In this document: piece by piece, positions 46,502 to 55,474 of the stretch
Numbering within the stretch: position 1 is the stretch's first letter
Layout of the letters: every line of letters begins with the position of its first letter
NCBI GenBank assembly: GCA_002340325.1
Contig: DDLV01000030.1
Span: 1 to 62,297 of the forward strand
Direction of reading: 5' to 3'
DNA from: Glaciecola sp. UBA2563
Lineage (GTDB): Bacteria > Pseudomonadota > Gammaproteobacteria > Enterobacterales > Alteromonadaceae
Length of the DNA: 62,297 bases
The notes under the pieces: model-generated
Seen by the model: only the letters and a program-made list of their open reading frames with translations
The model's database searches: none
Told to the model about the DNA's origin: nothing
Made by a program: the position numbers and the translations under genes

Positions 46502-47905
46502 TTATAATAAGCCTAGAATCGACATAGCCCATTGCCAATACCAATTACCAAACAGTACCACCATTAAAAATCCAACTAGGGTAATAATACCGCCCGTGAC
46601 TATCATATCTCTTGTGTTTATCGCGCGAGAGCTAAACGCAATGGCATTGGGGGGCGTGGTAACGGGTAACGCCATCGCCATAGAGCACATCATTGCCAGT
46701 GCAATCACTAAAGTAAGAATAAAGCTATTGTCCATTTGTAAAGACATCACCAAGGGAATAACCAAACCCGCGGTTGCCGTGTTACTCATTATTGTTGACA
46801 TGACACCCGCGATCACTGCGGCGAGAATAATCAATACAGTTGGTGATTGATCTAGAGGTAGCGCATTAACAAGGACCGCACCCAGTCCACTAATGTTTAA
46901 AGCAACACCGAGCGCCAAACCACCAGAAATTATATATAAGATATCCCATGGTAAATTTCGAAAATCTGCAGTACCTAGCAGTCTTAACCAGAAACAGGCA
47001 ATAATAGGAAACAGTGCAACCGTGCCGGTTTTCAACTGAAGTGCATTTCCAAAAAACCACCCCAGAGCAGTAATCATAAATATGCTGATGGCAGCTACGT
47101 GCTTTATGCCAAATGTCGACGTTTCTCTAACTTTGATTTCAAGCGTAATACCATTGGGCGGATAGAGTGTCAGCAGCAAGCGCCACAGAAATAGTAGAAA
47201 TAAAACTAGGAACGGCAATGTGAATACAATCCACTGAGCGAAGCTGATTTGCAAACCTTTTTGGCCTAAATAAGATAGTGCTATCGCATTTGGCGGTGTT
47301 CCGATAGGTGTTCCGATGCCGCCAATATTGCAAGCAAATGGAATTGCCAAAATCAATGCCGTTCTAAACGCATGGTTTTCTGGCATATTTCTCAATAACG
47401 GAAAAACAATGGTTAACATCATCGCTGTCGTAGCGGTATTGCTGATCCACATTGACAAAAACGAACAAGCTAAAATTATTCCCAGCAGCGTTGCTTCTGG
47501 TTTGCCCTTTGTTTTCCGTAAAATTGTCTGTGCAAACTTTAGGTCTAACCCGTATTTTTGCATTAACGATGAAAGTACAAATCCACCTATAAACAATAGA
47601 ATGATGTTGGAGAAAAAAGAGCCATAAAATACCGTCTCCTTCAGGTCGGCTTGCTCGAGATTCAATGCGGGTAACAACCATACTATTTCAAGCGCAAGAA
47701 TCAGAAAGCTAACAACAAATAGCGGCACCCATTCGAAGACCCAGAGCACAGCGGAAATTAGCAATATAAACGTCGTTATTTGCTGTGCTTTGTCTAGACC
47801 TAATCCATTCAATCCAATTAGTTCGCAATACGCAATCGAGATGAATAAGAGCACTGTTGCTAAAACAGTTTTGCGGTTAAGTGTCTGATGATTAATATGC
47901 AACAT
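46502..47905 (-). CDS. SLC13/DASS-family sodium-coupled anion transporter
   Basis: This membrane transporter of about 467 aa has paired family motifs: SMWISNTATTAMML near residue 150 and STIMSNTATAGLVIPL near 390 (SNT motifs at the sodium and substrate sites), plus GGIGTPIGTPPNAIA and LPVTTPPNAIAFS. Substrates of the family are dicarboxylates, citrate, phosphate or sulfate. The ATG at 47905 is taken rather than a TTG at 47935. The gene is bracketed by inverted repeats. Confidence 0.87.
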   Translation of the reverse strand: MLHINHQTLNRKTVLATVLLFISIAYCELIGLNGLGLDKAQQITTFILLISAVLWVFEWVPLFVVSFLILALEIVWLLPALNLEQADLKETVFYGSFFSNIILLFIGGFVLSSLMQKYGLDLKFAQTILRKTKGKPEATLLGIILACSFLSMWISNTATTAMMLTIVFPLLRNMPENHAFRTALILAIPFACNIGGIGTPIGTPPNAIALSYLGQKGLQISFAQWIVFTLPFLVLFLLFLWRLLLTLYPPNGITLEIKVRETSTFGIKHVAAISIFMITALGWFFGNALQLKTGTVALFPIIACFWLRLLGTADFRNLPWDILYIISGGLALGVALNISGLGAVLVNALPLDQSPTVLIILAAVIAGVMSTIMSNTATAGLVIPLVMSLQMDNSFILTLVIALAMMCSMAMALPVTTPPNAIAFSSRAINTRDMIVTGGIITLVGFLMVVLFGNWYWQWAMSILGLL

Positions 47906-48256
47906 GGTAAGTCCATTTAGGCCAATTCGAGCCAAACCAAGATTAACCGAAGAAACATCGGTTCTATAACATCAAGAAAATTAGGTGGATAAGATCAGTT
48001 TATACTCTTTCCGAAAGTAAACTACTGCGCTGGATCATAATAAATCCAATTTTCGAGCAATGCTGTTTGTTTAAGCTAGCTATCTAGCTGCGGCATGCTG
48101 ACATTTAAAAGACGCTTTGCACCGTCCCAGGGCGCTTGGGCTCGTGTATCCATGCACGAGCACACTTTTCATTGTCAACATCCCTCCGCTAGGCGCATTA
48201 ACGCTTAAACGAAAAGCATTAGTGGAGAACTGCAATGCAATAACTAGGTGTGTGGT
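47906..48256. other. Gap with repeat copy B
   Basis: This 351-nt region between two minus-strand genes holds the promoter side of the SLC13 gene and, at 48084-48221, copy B of the dispersed repeat. A short dyad, GGATC-ATAATAA-ATCC-like, lies near 48033. No gene is seen. Confidence 0.5.
48084..48221 (-). repeat. Dispersed repeat, copy B (inverted)
   Basis: This 138-nt element is in opposite orientation to copy A. It includes a perfect 7-bp stem, GCTCGTG with CACGAGC, around an 8-nt loop. Its right edge reaches to within 36 nt of the stop of the methyltransferase gene and may act as its terminator structure. Confidence 0.7.
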
Positions 48257-49144
48257 TTATTGTTTTTTGAGGTTAAGCAAATACGCGATGGGGACATCTT
48301 GAAAAGTCAATTCATCTGATGTGACATTGCAAGCTGATTGGTTTTCTAAAAATCTGCGTATTTTGTCGAAGCTTTGCGTCGACGCCACTTGTTGAGACAA
48401 GCGCTCGCTGTAAAGACGCAGATTCTGCTCAACTTGCTGCAAATAGCTAGTGACCTGCTGTGGCTGTTCACTGGCATGCAATGCCTGATGAATTTTATTA
48501 CCAATGAGCTTTATATCATCAGCCTGCTCTTTGGGACTGTGATCTAATTGATACATCAATCTATTCAGACTGTGCCTTCGAATCATGGCAATATCACCAG
48601 ACTGTACTTTTTTAGGTAGCTTAAAAATCTTGTCACTACTTATGGTTCTGTGAGCCGCTATAGATATCTTTGACTGCTTGGTGATAATTGAATCAGGATG
48701 ATGACACATTAATGCCGCCTCACCGTCTGTTTTGAGCACTCGTAACAGTTCTAACGATGCCTTTTTAGGATCGGCATACTCAAAACCAAACATACTAAAG
48801 ACTCGGTCAACCATGCCATCTTCGATATCAAGACGCGTAAAATTAGCTTTCTGCCACTCAACATTGGCGCCGGCGTTTGCTAACGGTTTTACGTTTGCAT
48901 AATCAACATTTATCCATCTGTGGAATTTGGTTGCTGGACTCTGCGTAATGAGCAGATTTAAGAGCGCACCGCTACCGCTGCCCAAATCTACAATGGTGTC
49001 TTCTGCGCCGATGCTTGAAAAGGCTTCCAGCCATGTTTTGGAGACGACTGAGTATGGACCGTCCCCATCGCCGTACTCGCTTGCAAAGCTATTCGATGTC
49101 GTTTGATACTGCCAATAATCATCCCATACTTTACTTGATTGCAT
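48257..49144 (-). CDS. Class I SAM-dependent methyltransferase
   Basis: This 295-aa protein has the SAM-binding motif VDLGSGSGALLN near residue 52, an acidic motif INVDYANV and the motif-IV-like RVFSMFGFEYADP. The C-terminal 120 residues are helical and not typical, and may bind the substrate. No partner gene shows the target. The gene is flanked by repeat copy B and the pckA promoter. Confidence 0.8.
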   Translation of the reverse strand: MQSSKVWDDYWQYQTTSNSFASEYGDGDGPYSVVSKTWLEAFSSIGAEDTIVDLGSGSGALLNLLITQSPATKFHRWINVDYANVKPLANAGANVEWQKANFTRLDIEDGMVDRVFSMFGFEYADPKKASLELLRVLKTDGEAALMCHHPDSIITKQSKISIAAHRTISSDKIFKLPKKVQSGDIAMIRRHSLNRLMYQLDHSPKEQADDIKLIGNKIHQALHASEQPQQVTSYLQQVEQNLRLYSERLSQQVASTQSFDKIRRFLENQSACNVTSDELTFQDVPIAYLLNLKKQ

Positions 49145-49293
49145 ATATGTTTTTAGCGCCTACGTAGTGTTTAACGTTAGAGTTTTTTAGTATAAAGAGT
49201 ATACATTGTAACATTAGCCTAAAGCTACGCTTCGCTGATTTACCTCGTATGCCTTCCAGGTTTTGTTCAACCCACAAGTCAGAATGCAACTAC

Positions 49294-49307
49294 TGTGCTT
49301 AAGCACA
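49294..49307. promoter_or_regulatory. Perfect 14-bp palindrome before pckA
   Basis: TGTGCTTAAGCACA is a perfect palindrome 155 nt upstream of pckA, in the 318-nt divergent gap with the methyltransferase gene. It has the size of a dimeric repressor site; I cannot name the protein. Confidence 0.4.
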
Positions 49308-49462
49308 ATGACAAACGTCGCTTTTCTCCTAGAAACTGCGTTAGATCAACAAAAAACTCACCGCGAGAAATGTCACTTCTAAATATTGACCTAGAACAAT
49401 TTCCTCATACTTTAGGTGAATATAATCATTATTAGTTTAATGAATACACGGAGTATACTCTT

Positions 49463-51115
49463 ATGGCAATATCAACTGAAAAACGTAACATCGCTCCACC
49501 GAATCTAGAGAAATATGGCATCACTGGCACCAAAGAAATAGTCTACAACCCCTCCTATGATGAGCTATTTGCGGCAGAAACCGATCCAAACTTGGAGGGT
49601 TTTGAACGCGGTGTCGTTACTGAAAATGGAACCGTTGCTGTGAGAACAGGTATATTCACTGGCCGCTCTCCGAAAGATAAATACATTGTTTATGATGATA
49701 CAAGTAAAGAAAACCTTTGGTGGGACAGCTCAGGCTCACACAATGACAACAAACCAGTCTCTAAAGAAATTTGGGATGAGCTCAAGGTTAAAGTGTCTAA
49801 CCAGTTATCAAACAAGAAGCTTTATGTTGTCGATACTTTTTGCGGTGCCAATCCTAAAGTGCGGATGAAGGTGAGATTTATTGTTGAAGTGGCGTGGCAA
49901 GCTCACTTTGTAACTAATATGTTTCTGCGACCTACAGACGAAGAACTTACTACCTACGGTGAACCTGATTTTGTAGTGATGAATGGTTCGAAAACCACTA
50001 ATGAAAATTGGGAAAAACACGGTTTGAATTCCGAAGTTTTTACTATTTTTAATATGACCGAAAAAATGCAAATTATCGGTGGCACTTGGTATGGCGGTGA
50101 AATGAAAAAAGGTATGTTCGCTATGATGAACTACTATCTTCCCCTAAATCATATGCCGTCTATGCACTGTTCCGCCAATATGGGAGAAAAAGACGATGTC
50201 GCTATCTTCTTCGGACTTTCAGGCACGGGTAAAACGACACTTTCAGCAGATCCAAAACGTCGCTTGATTGGTGATGACGAGCACGGTTGGGATGACGACG
50301 GCATCTTCAATTTTGAAGGTGGTTGTTATGCCAAAACTATCGATTTAGATCCTGAAAGTGAACCCGATATTTATCGAGCGATTAAACGAGATGCATTGCT
50401 TGAAAACGTGGTGGTGGATGAAAATGGTAAGGTTGATTACTTCGACCATTCAATCACAGAAAATGGCAGAGTTTCCTACCCTATTCATCATATCGATAAT
50501 ATCGTAACGCCAGTTTCAAGAGGTGGACATGCGAAAAAAGTTATCTTCTTAACTGCCGATGCGTTTGGTATATTACCTCCTGTCTCTATATTGACACCAG
50601 AACAAACCAAGTATCATTTCTTAAGTGGGTTTACTGCAAAACTTGCAGGTACTGAGAGAGGTATCACTGAACCCGTACCGACGTTCTCAGCTTGCTTTGG
50701 AAAAGCATTTTTGACCTTGCATCCGGTGAAATATGCAGAGGAATTGGTCGCACGAATGGAGAGCGTGGATGCCAAAGCTTACTTAGTTAACACCGGTTGG
50801 AACGGCACTGGCAAACGCATTTCAATAAAAGATACGCGTGCCATCATTGATGCGATTTTAGATGGTTCTATCAATGATATGCCAACCGCCGTTGTACCGA
50901 TCTTTAATTTGGAAGTCCCGACGCAACTTCCTGAAACTGATACAAGTATCCTCGATCCTAGAGAAACTTATGAAAATCCGGAAGTATGGACAGAAAAAGC
51001 AATTGATCTGGCAGAACGCTTTGTCGCCAACTTTGCGCAGTACGCGGATAACGAAGAAGGGAAGGCACTTATTGCCGCTGGGCCGCAATTAACGGATGTT
51101 GTTGAAACCGCATAG
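49463..51115 (+). CDS. pckA: Phosphoenolpyruvate carboxykinase (ATP)
   Basis: This 550-aa enzyme converts oxaloacetate and ATP to PEP, CO2 and ADP, the entry step of gluconeogenesis. Visible are the substrate-binding FTGRSPKDKYIV near residue 65, the P-loop GLSGTGKTTLS near 250 and the metal-binding GDDEHGWDDDG near 270. Length and motifs are normal. GGAGT precedes the ATG. A strong terminator follows. Confidence 0.97.
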   Translation: MAISTEKRNIAPPNLEKYGITGTKEIVYNPSYDELFAAETDPNLEGFERGVVTENGTVAVRTGIFTGRSPKDKYIVYDDTSKENLWWDSSGSHNDNKPVSKEIWDELKVKVSNQLSNKKLYVVDTFCGANPKVRMKVRFIVEVAWQAHFVTNMFLRPTDEELTTYGEPDFVVMNGSKTTNENWEKHGLNSEVFTIFNMTEKMQIIGGTWYGGEMKKGMFAMMNYYLPLNHMPSMHCSANMGEKDDVAIFFGLSGTGKTTLSADPKRRLIGDDEHGWDDDGIFNFEGGCYAKTIDLDPESEPDIYRAIKRDALLENVVVDENGKVDYFDHSITENGRVSYPIHHIDNIVTPVSRGGHAKKVIFLTADAFGILPPVSILTPEQTKYHFLSGFTAKLAGTERGITEPVPTFSACFGKAFLTLHPVKYAEELVARMESVDAKAYLVNTGWNGTGKRISIKDTRAIIDAILDGSINDMPTAVVPIFNLEVPTQLPETDTSILDPRETYENPEVWTEKAIDLAERFVANFAQYADNEEGKALIAAGPQLTDVVETA

Positions 51116-51144
51116 CGCCAATTGTTATCTTTAATGCCTGTAAC

Positions 51145-51172
51145 AAAGAAGCCATCAGATGATGGCTTCTTT
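51145..51172. terminator. Terminator shared by pckA and the YidB-like gene
   Basis: AAAGAAGCCATC pairs perfectly with GATGGCTTCTTT around a 4-nt loop. The A and T ends make it work on both strands, between two convergent genes. Confidence 0.92.
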
Positions 51173-51197
51173 AATTTACTACTATCAATGATATGTA

Positions 51198-51641
51198 CTA
51201 TCGGCCAAATAACTTACTAGCAATGCCAATAGCACCGCTTACACCGCCTATTGAATCAAGAAGTGAACCGCCGTTACTGGCTTTGTCCACCATATTTGGC
51301 AATGCTTCGCTTAAACCGCCTGCAGCTTCAGACTCACTCAATCCCAACTGGGAAGCAAACGCTGCGATTTTGTCTGAACCAAGGAGCTCTGTCACATTGC
51401 TAGCACTCATTTGCGCATTTTGACCATCACCGAGGAATGACGCTGCCAATTCCGCCATACCTCCACTTTGCATTTGACTCACTAGTGAACCAATATCTAG
51501 ACCGCCTTCTGGGCTACCACCTGTGAGACTTGCCAGTGCGTTTGTTAATGTGTCGGCATTAAGTGCACTGCCTGCATCGCCACTTTGGCTGCTTTTTTTA
51601 AACGCTTCCGCACCCAATTGTAAAAGGCTATTCATATCCAT
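51198..51641 (-). CDS. YidB/DUF937-like protein
   Basis: This 147-aa protein is rich in Gly, Ala and Ser. DUF937-like helices appear twice (LTNALASLTGG and KIAAFASQLGLSESEAAGGLSEALP, short blocks ASQLGLS and LSEALPNMV). It has no signal or membrane segment. The function of the family is unknown. It is convergent with pckA. Confidence 0.75.
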   Translation of the reverse strand: MDMNSLLQLGAEAFKKSSQSGDAGSALNADTLTNALASLTGGSPEGGLDIGSLVSQMQSGGMAELAASFLGDGQNAQMSASNVTELLGSDKIAAFASQLGLSESEAAGGLSEALPNMVDKASNGGSLLDSIGGVSGAIGIASKLFGR

Positions 51642-52083
51642 AATTATTACTCTCTCAAAAAATAGTTCTATTGGTCCCTACTGAAGATTCAACAGGAATT
51701 CGCGTGAAAATCAGTATTAAGATACCCGGATTTTTTGGTCTATTGAAATTCACACCTAGTATCAAACGCTACTTTATTGTTCACGCGTGCTTCATTATAA
51801 CAGGTGCGATGTCTACTACAATGGTCTGCTTTACAGCGTGCATTTTGTTCCCGTTATGATAATAACTTTGGCATCAATGAAGTTCACTCCATCCCGTAAG
51901 TTCGTATCATAAGATATGGATAGCTACCTGATGATTTAAGGAGAAAGCTACACGCCCTCAAAAGTGGGACCGAGAATTTACTTTGATGTAGACTATGTTG
52001 AAAGCGTTCTTAAAAATGCCATTCAAACGAGGCGGACGAGTTGCCTTTTTATCATTATAGCAAGTTGGACTATTGGAGAAAAA
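51642..52083. other. 442-nt gap before the nucleosidase gene
   Basis: This region between divergent genes has AT-rich stretches able to hold promoters. I find no convincing small gene, RNA or repeat. The open frame upstream of 52084 in the nucleosidase frame lacks homology and a ribosome site. Confidence 0.5.
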
Positions 52084-52977
52084 ATGAGAAATATCGTTGC
52101 AGTGCTGATTTTGTTGTTTGTTTTTCCCGCTTTAAGTGAAGAGAGTAAGTTCAAATCAGTTTTGGTACCTGCTTCATTGATAAGTGAGGGAGCCTCCAAC
52201 GCTCCAATAATGATCCAAGGACCCATGCCAATAGAAGCTAACTACTTTGTTGAGTTATTGAGCGATGTTCAAATTGAGAAGACTGGTAATACAACGTTCT
52301 ACACTGGCGCATTAGAAGGTTACCCTATGGTGGTTGCACAAACGGGTAAAGGTCTTGAAAATACAGCAGCGGCAACAGCAATAGGTATTGAAAAATACCG
52401 CCCTATCGCCATTATCAATCAAGGCACCTCTGGAGGACACGACCCCTCGTTAAATGTCGGTGATATTGTGTTGGGCGCAAGAGCTGTTAACTCAAATAAT
52501 TTTAAGACCGCTAGACTCACCGACAACCAAGGCTCTGATCCGATGCAATGGATCCCAATGGATATTATGGCCTCAGAAGGAAGTGCAGGAGAAGGTGAGA
52601 GCGCCAGAGATGCGGAAAAAATTAGATATTACCAAGGGAGTCCAGAGCTCTTAGAAATTGCACATTCTGTGAAGGCAGCATATAAGCGAGGCAAAGTGGT
52701 AGAGGGTACGATAGGCAGCGGTAATTTTTGGAATAACGAAGTTGACCGCATCGCGTGGTTACATCAGCACTTTGGTACAAGTGTCGAAGAAATGGAGACC
52801 TCTGCCGCAGCAAAATTATCTTTTGCTTATAAAACCCCGTTTCTCGGTATCCGAGTGCTTTCTAATAATATAACTAATGGTGGACAATATGATCCAACGA
52901 CCTCTGTCGATTGCCAGAAGTTTGTCAAAGAGGTTGTGTTAGAACTTATTGAAATTCAAAAGAGTAAGCAAAACTAA
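52084..52977 (+). CDS. Exported MTA/SAH nucleosidase-like protein
   Basis: This phosphorylase-superfamily protein of about 297 aa has a signal peptide (NIVAVLILLFVFPALSEE, block LILLFVFPAL). Core motifs of MTA/SAH nucleosidases are present: TGKGLENTAAA, INQGTSGGHDP, a nucleoside-binding EEMETSAAA and the catalytic region SNNITNGGQYD. The ATG at 52084 has GGAG upstream. Typical enzymes of this kind are about 230 aa and cytoplasmic; this one is longer and exported, so it probably salvages or destroys extracellular nucleosides. Confidence 0.85.
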   Translation: MRNIVAVLILLFVFPALSEESKFKSVLVPASLISEGASNAPIMIQGPMPIEANYFVELLSDVQIEKTGNTTFYTGALEGYPMVVAQTGKGLENTAAATAIGIEKYRPIAIINQGTSGGHDPSLNVGDIVLGARAVNSNNFKTARLTDNQGSDPMQWIPMDIMASEGSAGEGESARDAEKIRYYQGSPELLEIAHSVKAAYKRGKVVEGTIGSGNFWNNEVDRIAWLHQHFGTSVEEMETSAAAKLSFAYKTPFLGIRVLSNNITNGGQYDPTTSVDCQKFVKEVVLELIEIQKSKQN

Positions 52978-52993
52978 ATCGGTTTCGAAGTTA

Positions 52994-53983
52994 TTAAAAT
53001 AGCTCATCAGCATAAATTATCCCCCACTGATGCCGAAGTCCTTGCATTAACATCATATTCAGAATGCTGTCATTAGCTGTCCAAAGCTCGCTTTCGATTC
53101 TACCTTGAGAGATGCAGTTTTCGACTTCTTGAATTTCGAATTCATAGCCATTTGTGTCGTGGTAATGACTAATTTCTTCTGATGCGCAACCCTCCTTTTC
53201 AATAATCGCATTTGTCGGACAAAAGAAACAATCGCCTATGTTAATCGTACCCTGCTCACATTCAATTCTTGCAATGTTTGGTTCACCGTTAACGATTGAA
53301 GAACGTATTGCACATGTTGGTCCGTTAACATAGGTTGATTCAATGACATTTGAGAAATCAACGCCAGTTGAACCAATGTCACATGTCCCCTTGATCGTGT
53401 CTGGTTGTCCAAACAAAATCTGACTTAACGTTAATGGATAGATACCAACATCCATCAAGGCGCCACCACCTAAGGATTTATCATAGAGTCGATGCGCTGG
53501 ATCAAAAGGAATATGAATGCAGAAGTTTGCTGAAAATTTCTTTGCTCGGCCTAAACTCTCGCTATCTATTAGACCTTTAACCTTTTTAATCACAGGAAAG
53601 AAACGCATCCAAAGTGCTTCCATCAAAAAGAGATTTTTCTGTTTTGCTAGTGAATAACACTCCGTAGCCTGCTCGACAGTCAGCGTTATTGGTTTTTCGC
53701 ATAATACGTGCTTATTTGCATAGAGTGCCATCATGCAGTTTTCAAAATGCTCGCTGTGCGGCGTGCCGATATATACGATATCCACTTCTTTGCAATCACA
53801 GAGAGCTTGGTAAGAACCGAATGAGTTTGAAATGCCGAATTTATGTGCAAATGCATCTGCCTTACTTTTGCTTCTTGACGCTACTGCTACTACGTCCGAG
53901 TTTTGTGATCTCAACAAGTCTTGTACCATTAACGTTGCGATATTGCCTGTCGAAAGTACACCCCATCTGAGTTTTCTATTCAT
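52994..53983 (-). CDS. Gfo/Idh/MocA-family oxidoreductase
   Basis: This protein of about 329 aa has an N-terminal Rossmann domain (WGVLSTGNIAT, VVAVASRS) and the family motif KHVLCEKPITL with the catalytic lysine. LGGGALMDVGIYPL supplies the later His/Asp region, with Asp present and Tyr in place of His. An upstream in-frame ATG at 54046 gives extra residues without homology. It follows the EamA gene by 40-100 nt on the same strand. The substrate is probably a sugar or cyclic polyol. Confidence 0.85.
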   Translation of the reverse strand: MNRKLRWGVLSTGNIATLMVQDLLRSQNSDVVAVASRSKSKADAFAHKFGISNSFGSYQALCDCKEVDIVYIGTPHSEHFENCMMALYANKHVLCEKPITLTVEQATECYSLAKQKNLFLMEALWMRFFPVIKKVKGLIDSESLGRAKKFSANFCIHIPFDPAHRLYDKSLGGGALMDVGIYPLTLSQILFGQPDTIKGTCDIGSTGVDFSNVIESTYVNGPTCAIRSSIVNGEPNIARIECEQGTINIGDCFFCPTNAIIEKEGCASEEISHYHDTNGYEFEIQEVENCISQGRIESELWTANDSILNMMLMQGLRHQWGIIYADELF

Positions 53984-54086
53984 TGCAAAATAACCCTTCG
54001 CCAAGTTTGACGCCATCAACATAAAGTAACAGCTATGATAGGACATAAATGCTGCCCAATCTTTTTGAATGAGCAGCTGTTATTGT

Positions 54087-55007
54087 TCACGATCTTATTC
54101 TTTTTAGTTTTTGCCACTGATAAAAGCACTTGAATCGTTTTATAAAACGTTCACCAAACTGAAAAATAGTCAATCCAAACAAGATAACCGAGGTGCCAAC
54201 AACAAATACCATTGTTACTAACTCATCATTCAATTGTGCACCAACAAGGATTGCCAACGGAGGCGTAATGATGGTCGCCAACGCCACCGTTGTCATCGAT
54301 AGCTTGTTCAATATATAAAAGTAGGCAAAGAACCCCACCAAGGACCCCATGATTGCAGAGTATACAATCGCCATTACGGATTGATGTGACCACTGCTCAA
54401 CGTTCAAGCTTCCATCAAATAATACCCACAAAACAACAAACACGGGCATTGAATATGTTAATGCACCAACAGTACTCACCAGCGGATTTAGCCTAATGTT
54501 AACGCGCTTCATCAATACGCCACTTATGCTAAAAGTCACCACCGAAATTAACATCAGCCCTATACCTTTCCAGCTATCTGCATTCACGTTGATCTTTTCA
54601 TAGCAAACGATTAGGAGACCAATCAAAGCAAGCAGCATGGATAGCTTTTGCGACGGAAGAAGTCTTTTCTCTTCAAGTAACCTACTGCTAAGAAATGCTG
54701 ACGCGATCGGCGAAAGCCCAAATACTAATGACATCAAACCAGAACTCAAATATTGAGCAGCTACATAGCTTAATGTCATACCGGCGGTAATGCCAAATGC
54801 TGATAAGGTGTATATGTGCCGCGATTTGGGACACCACGAAAATTCAATACGAAGAAGCAAGACTATTACCCAACCAACGATGCACGCTAGTCCCATACGA
54901 AGTAGAACAGCTAACGTTGGATGCATTGACTCGATGCTCCACACGATAGCAAGTGGGGTGGTCGCCCATAAAAGGACCACGGTTATATAGGCTGCTGGTA
55001 CAGACAT
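54087..55007 (-). CDS. EamA/DMT-family transporter
   Basis: This 306-aa protein has ten membrane segments in two EamA repeats (LLWATTPLAIVWS at the start of the first; ISVVTFSISGVLMKRVN in the second). GGAGTATCACT lies before the ATG. Members export amino acids, sugars or metabolites. It is first of a pair with the Gfo/Idh oxidoreductase. Confidence 0.85.
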   Translation of the reverse strand: MSVPAAYITVVLLWATTPLAIVWSIESMHPTLAVLLRMGLACIVGWVIVLLLRIEFSWCPKSRHIYTLSAFGITAGMTLSYVAAQYLSSGLMSLVFGLSPIASAFLSSRLLEEKRLLPSQKLSMLLALIGLLIVCYEKINVNADSWKGIGLMLISVVTFSISGVLMKRVNIRLNPLVSTVGALTYSMPVFVVLWVLFDGSLNVEQWSHQSVMAIVYSAIMGSLVGFFAYFYILNKLSMTTVALATIITPPLAILVGAQLNDELVTMVFVVGTSVILFGLTIFQFGERFIKRFKCFYQWQKLKRIRS

Positions 55008-55070
55008 AGTGATACTCCTTTTGTTAGTAAAAAGAGCCGAACATATGCAGAGAGAATTTTTTAGATTGTC

Positions 55071-55153
55071 GCCGCAAGAGAGGTTGCGGCTCGAGTGGTG
55101 TTAACTACATTCGATAACCGCAAATACGCATAATCGCGACTGGCTTGAGCCAG
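55071..55153. repeat. Two hairpins upstream of the EamA and synthetase genes
   Basis: GCCGCAA pairs with TTGCGGC (55071-55090), and CTGGCT with AGCCAG around a 2-nt centre (55140-55153). They lie in the divergent 467-nt gap and may be leader or operator structures; neither has a T-run. Confidence 0.5.
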
Positions 55154-55474
55154 CAGCATGAGAGTATATTGAATCGGTTTAGTGTTGGTATCATTCAGTT
55201 AATCGTTTTTCGTAGTACTTTTAAAGTAATTAATTATTAATCGTTCGTTATTTGCAATAAATTACGTATGGTTTGTTTGGACTACAACTCAGGTTACCTG
55301 CGTTCCGATTTCCCAAAGGATGCAACGAATCGCGACATAATGCAAGTTCGACTTGGTCGTATCAAAGAATCTTTTTCACGTCTGTTGTTATTTTTAAAAA
55401 TTTTTTCAATTTACCGCAACTATCTTTTCCAATTGGCGTTTAGTCCACAAAGAGATAAGAAAATTTACATTAAT

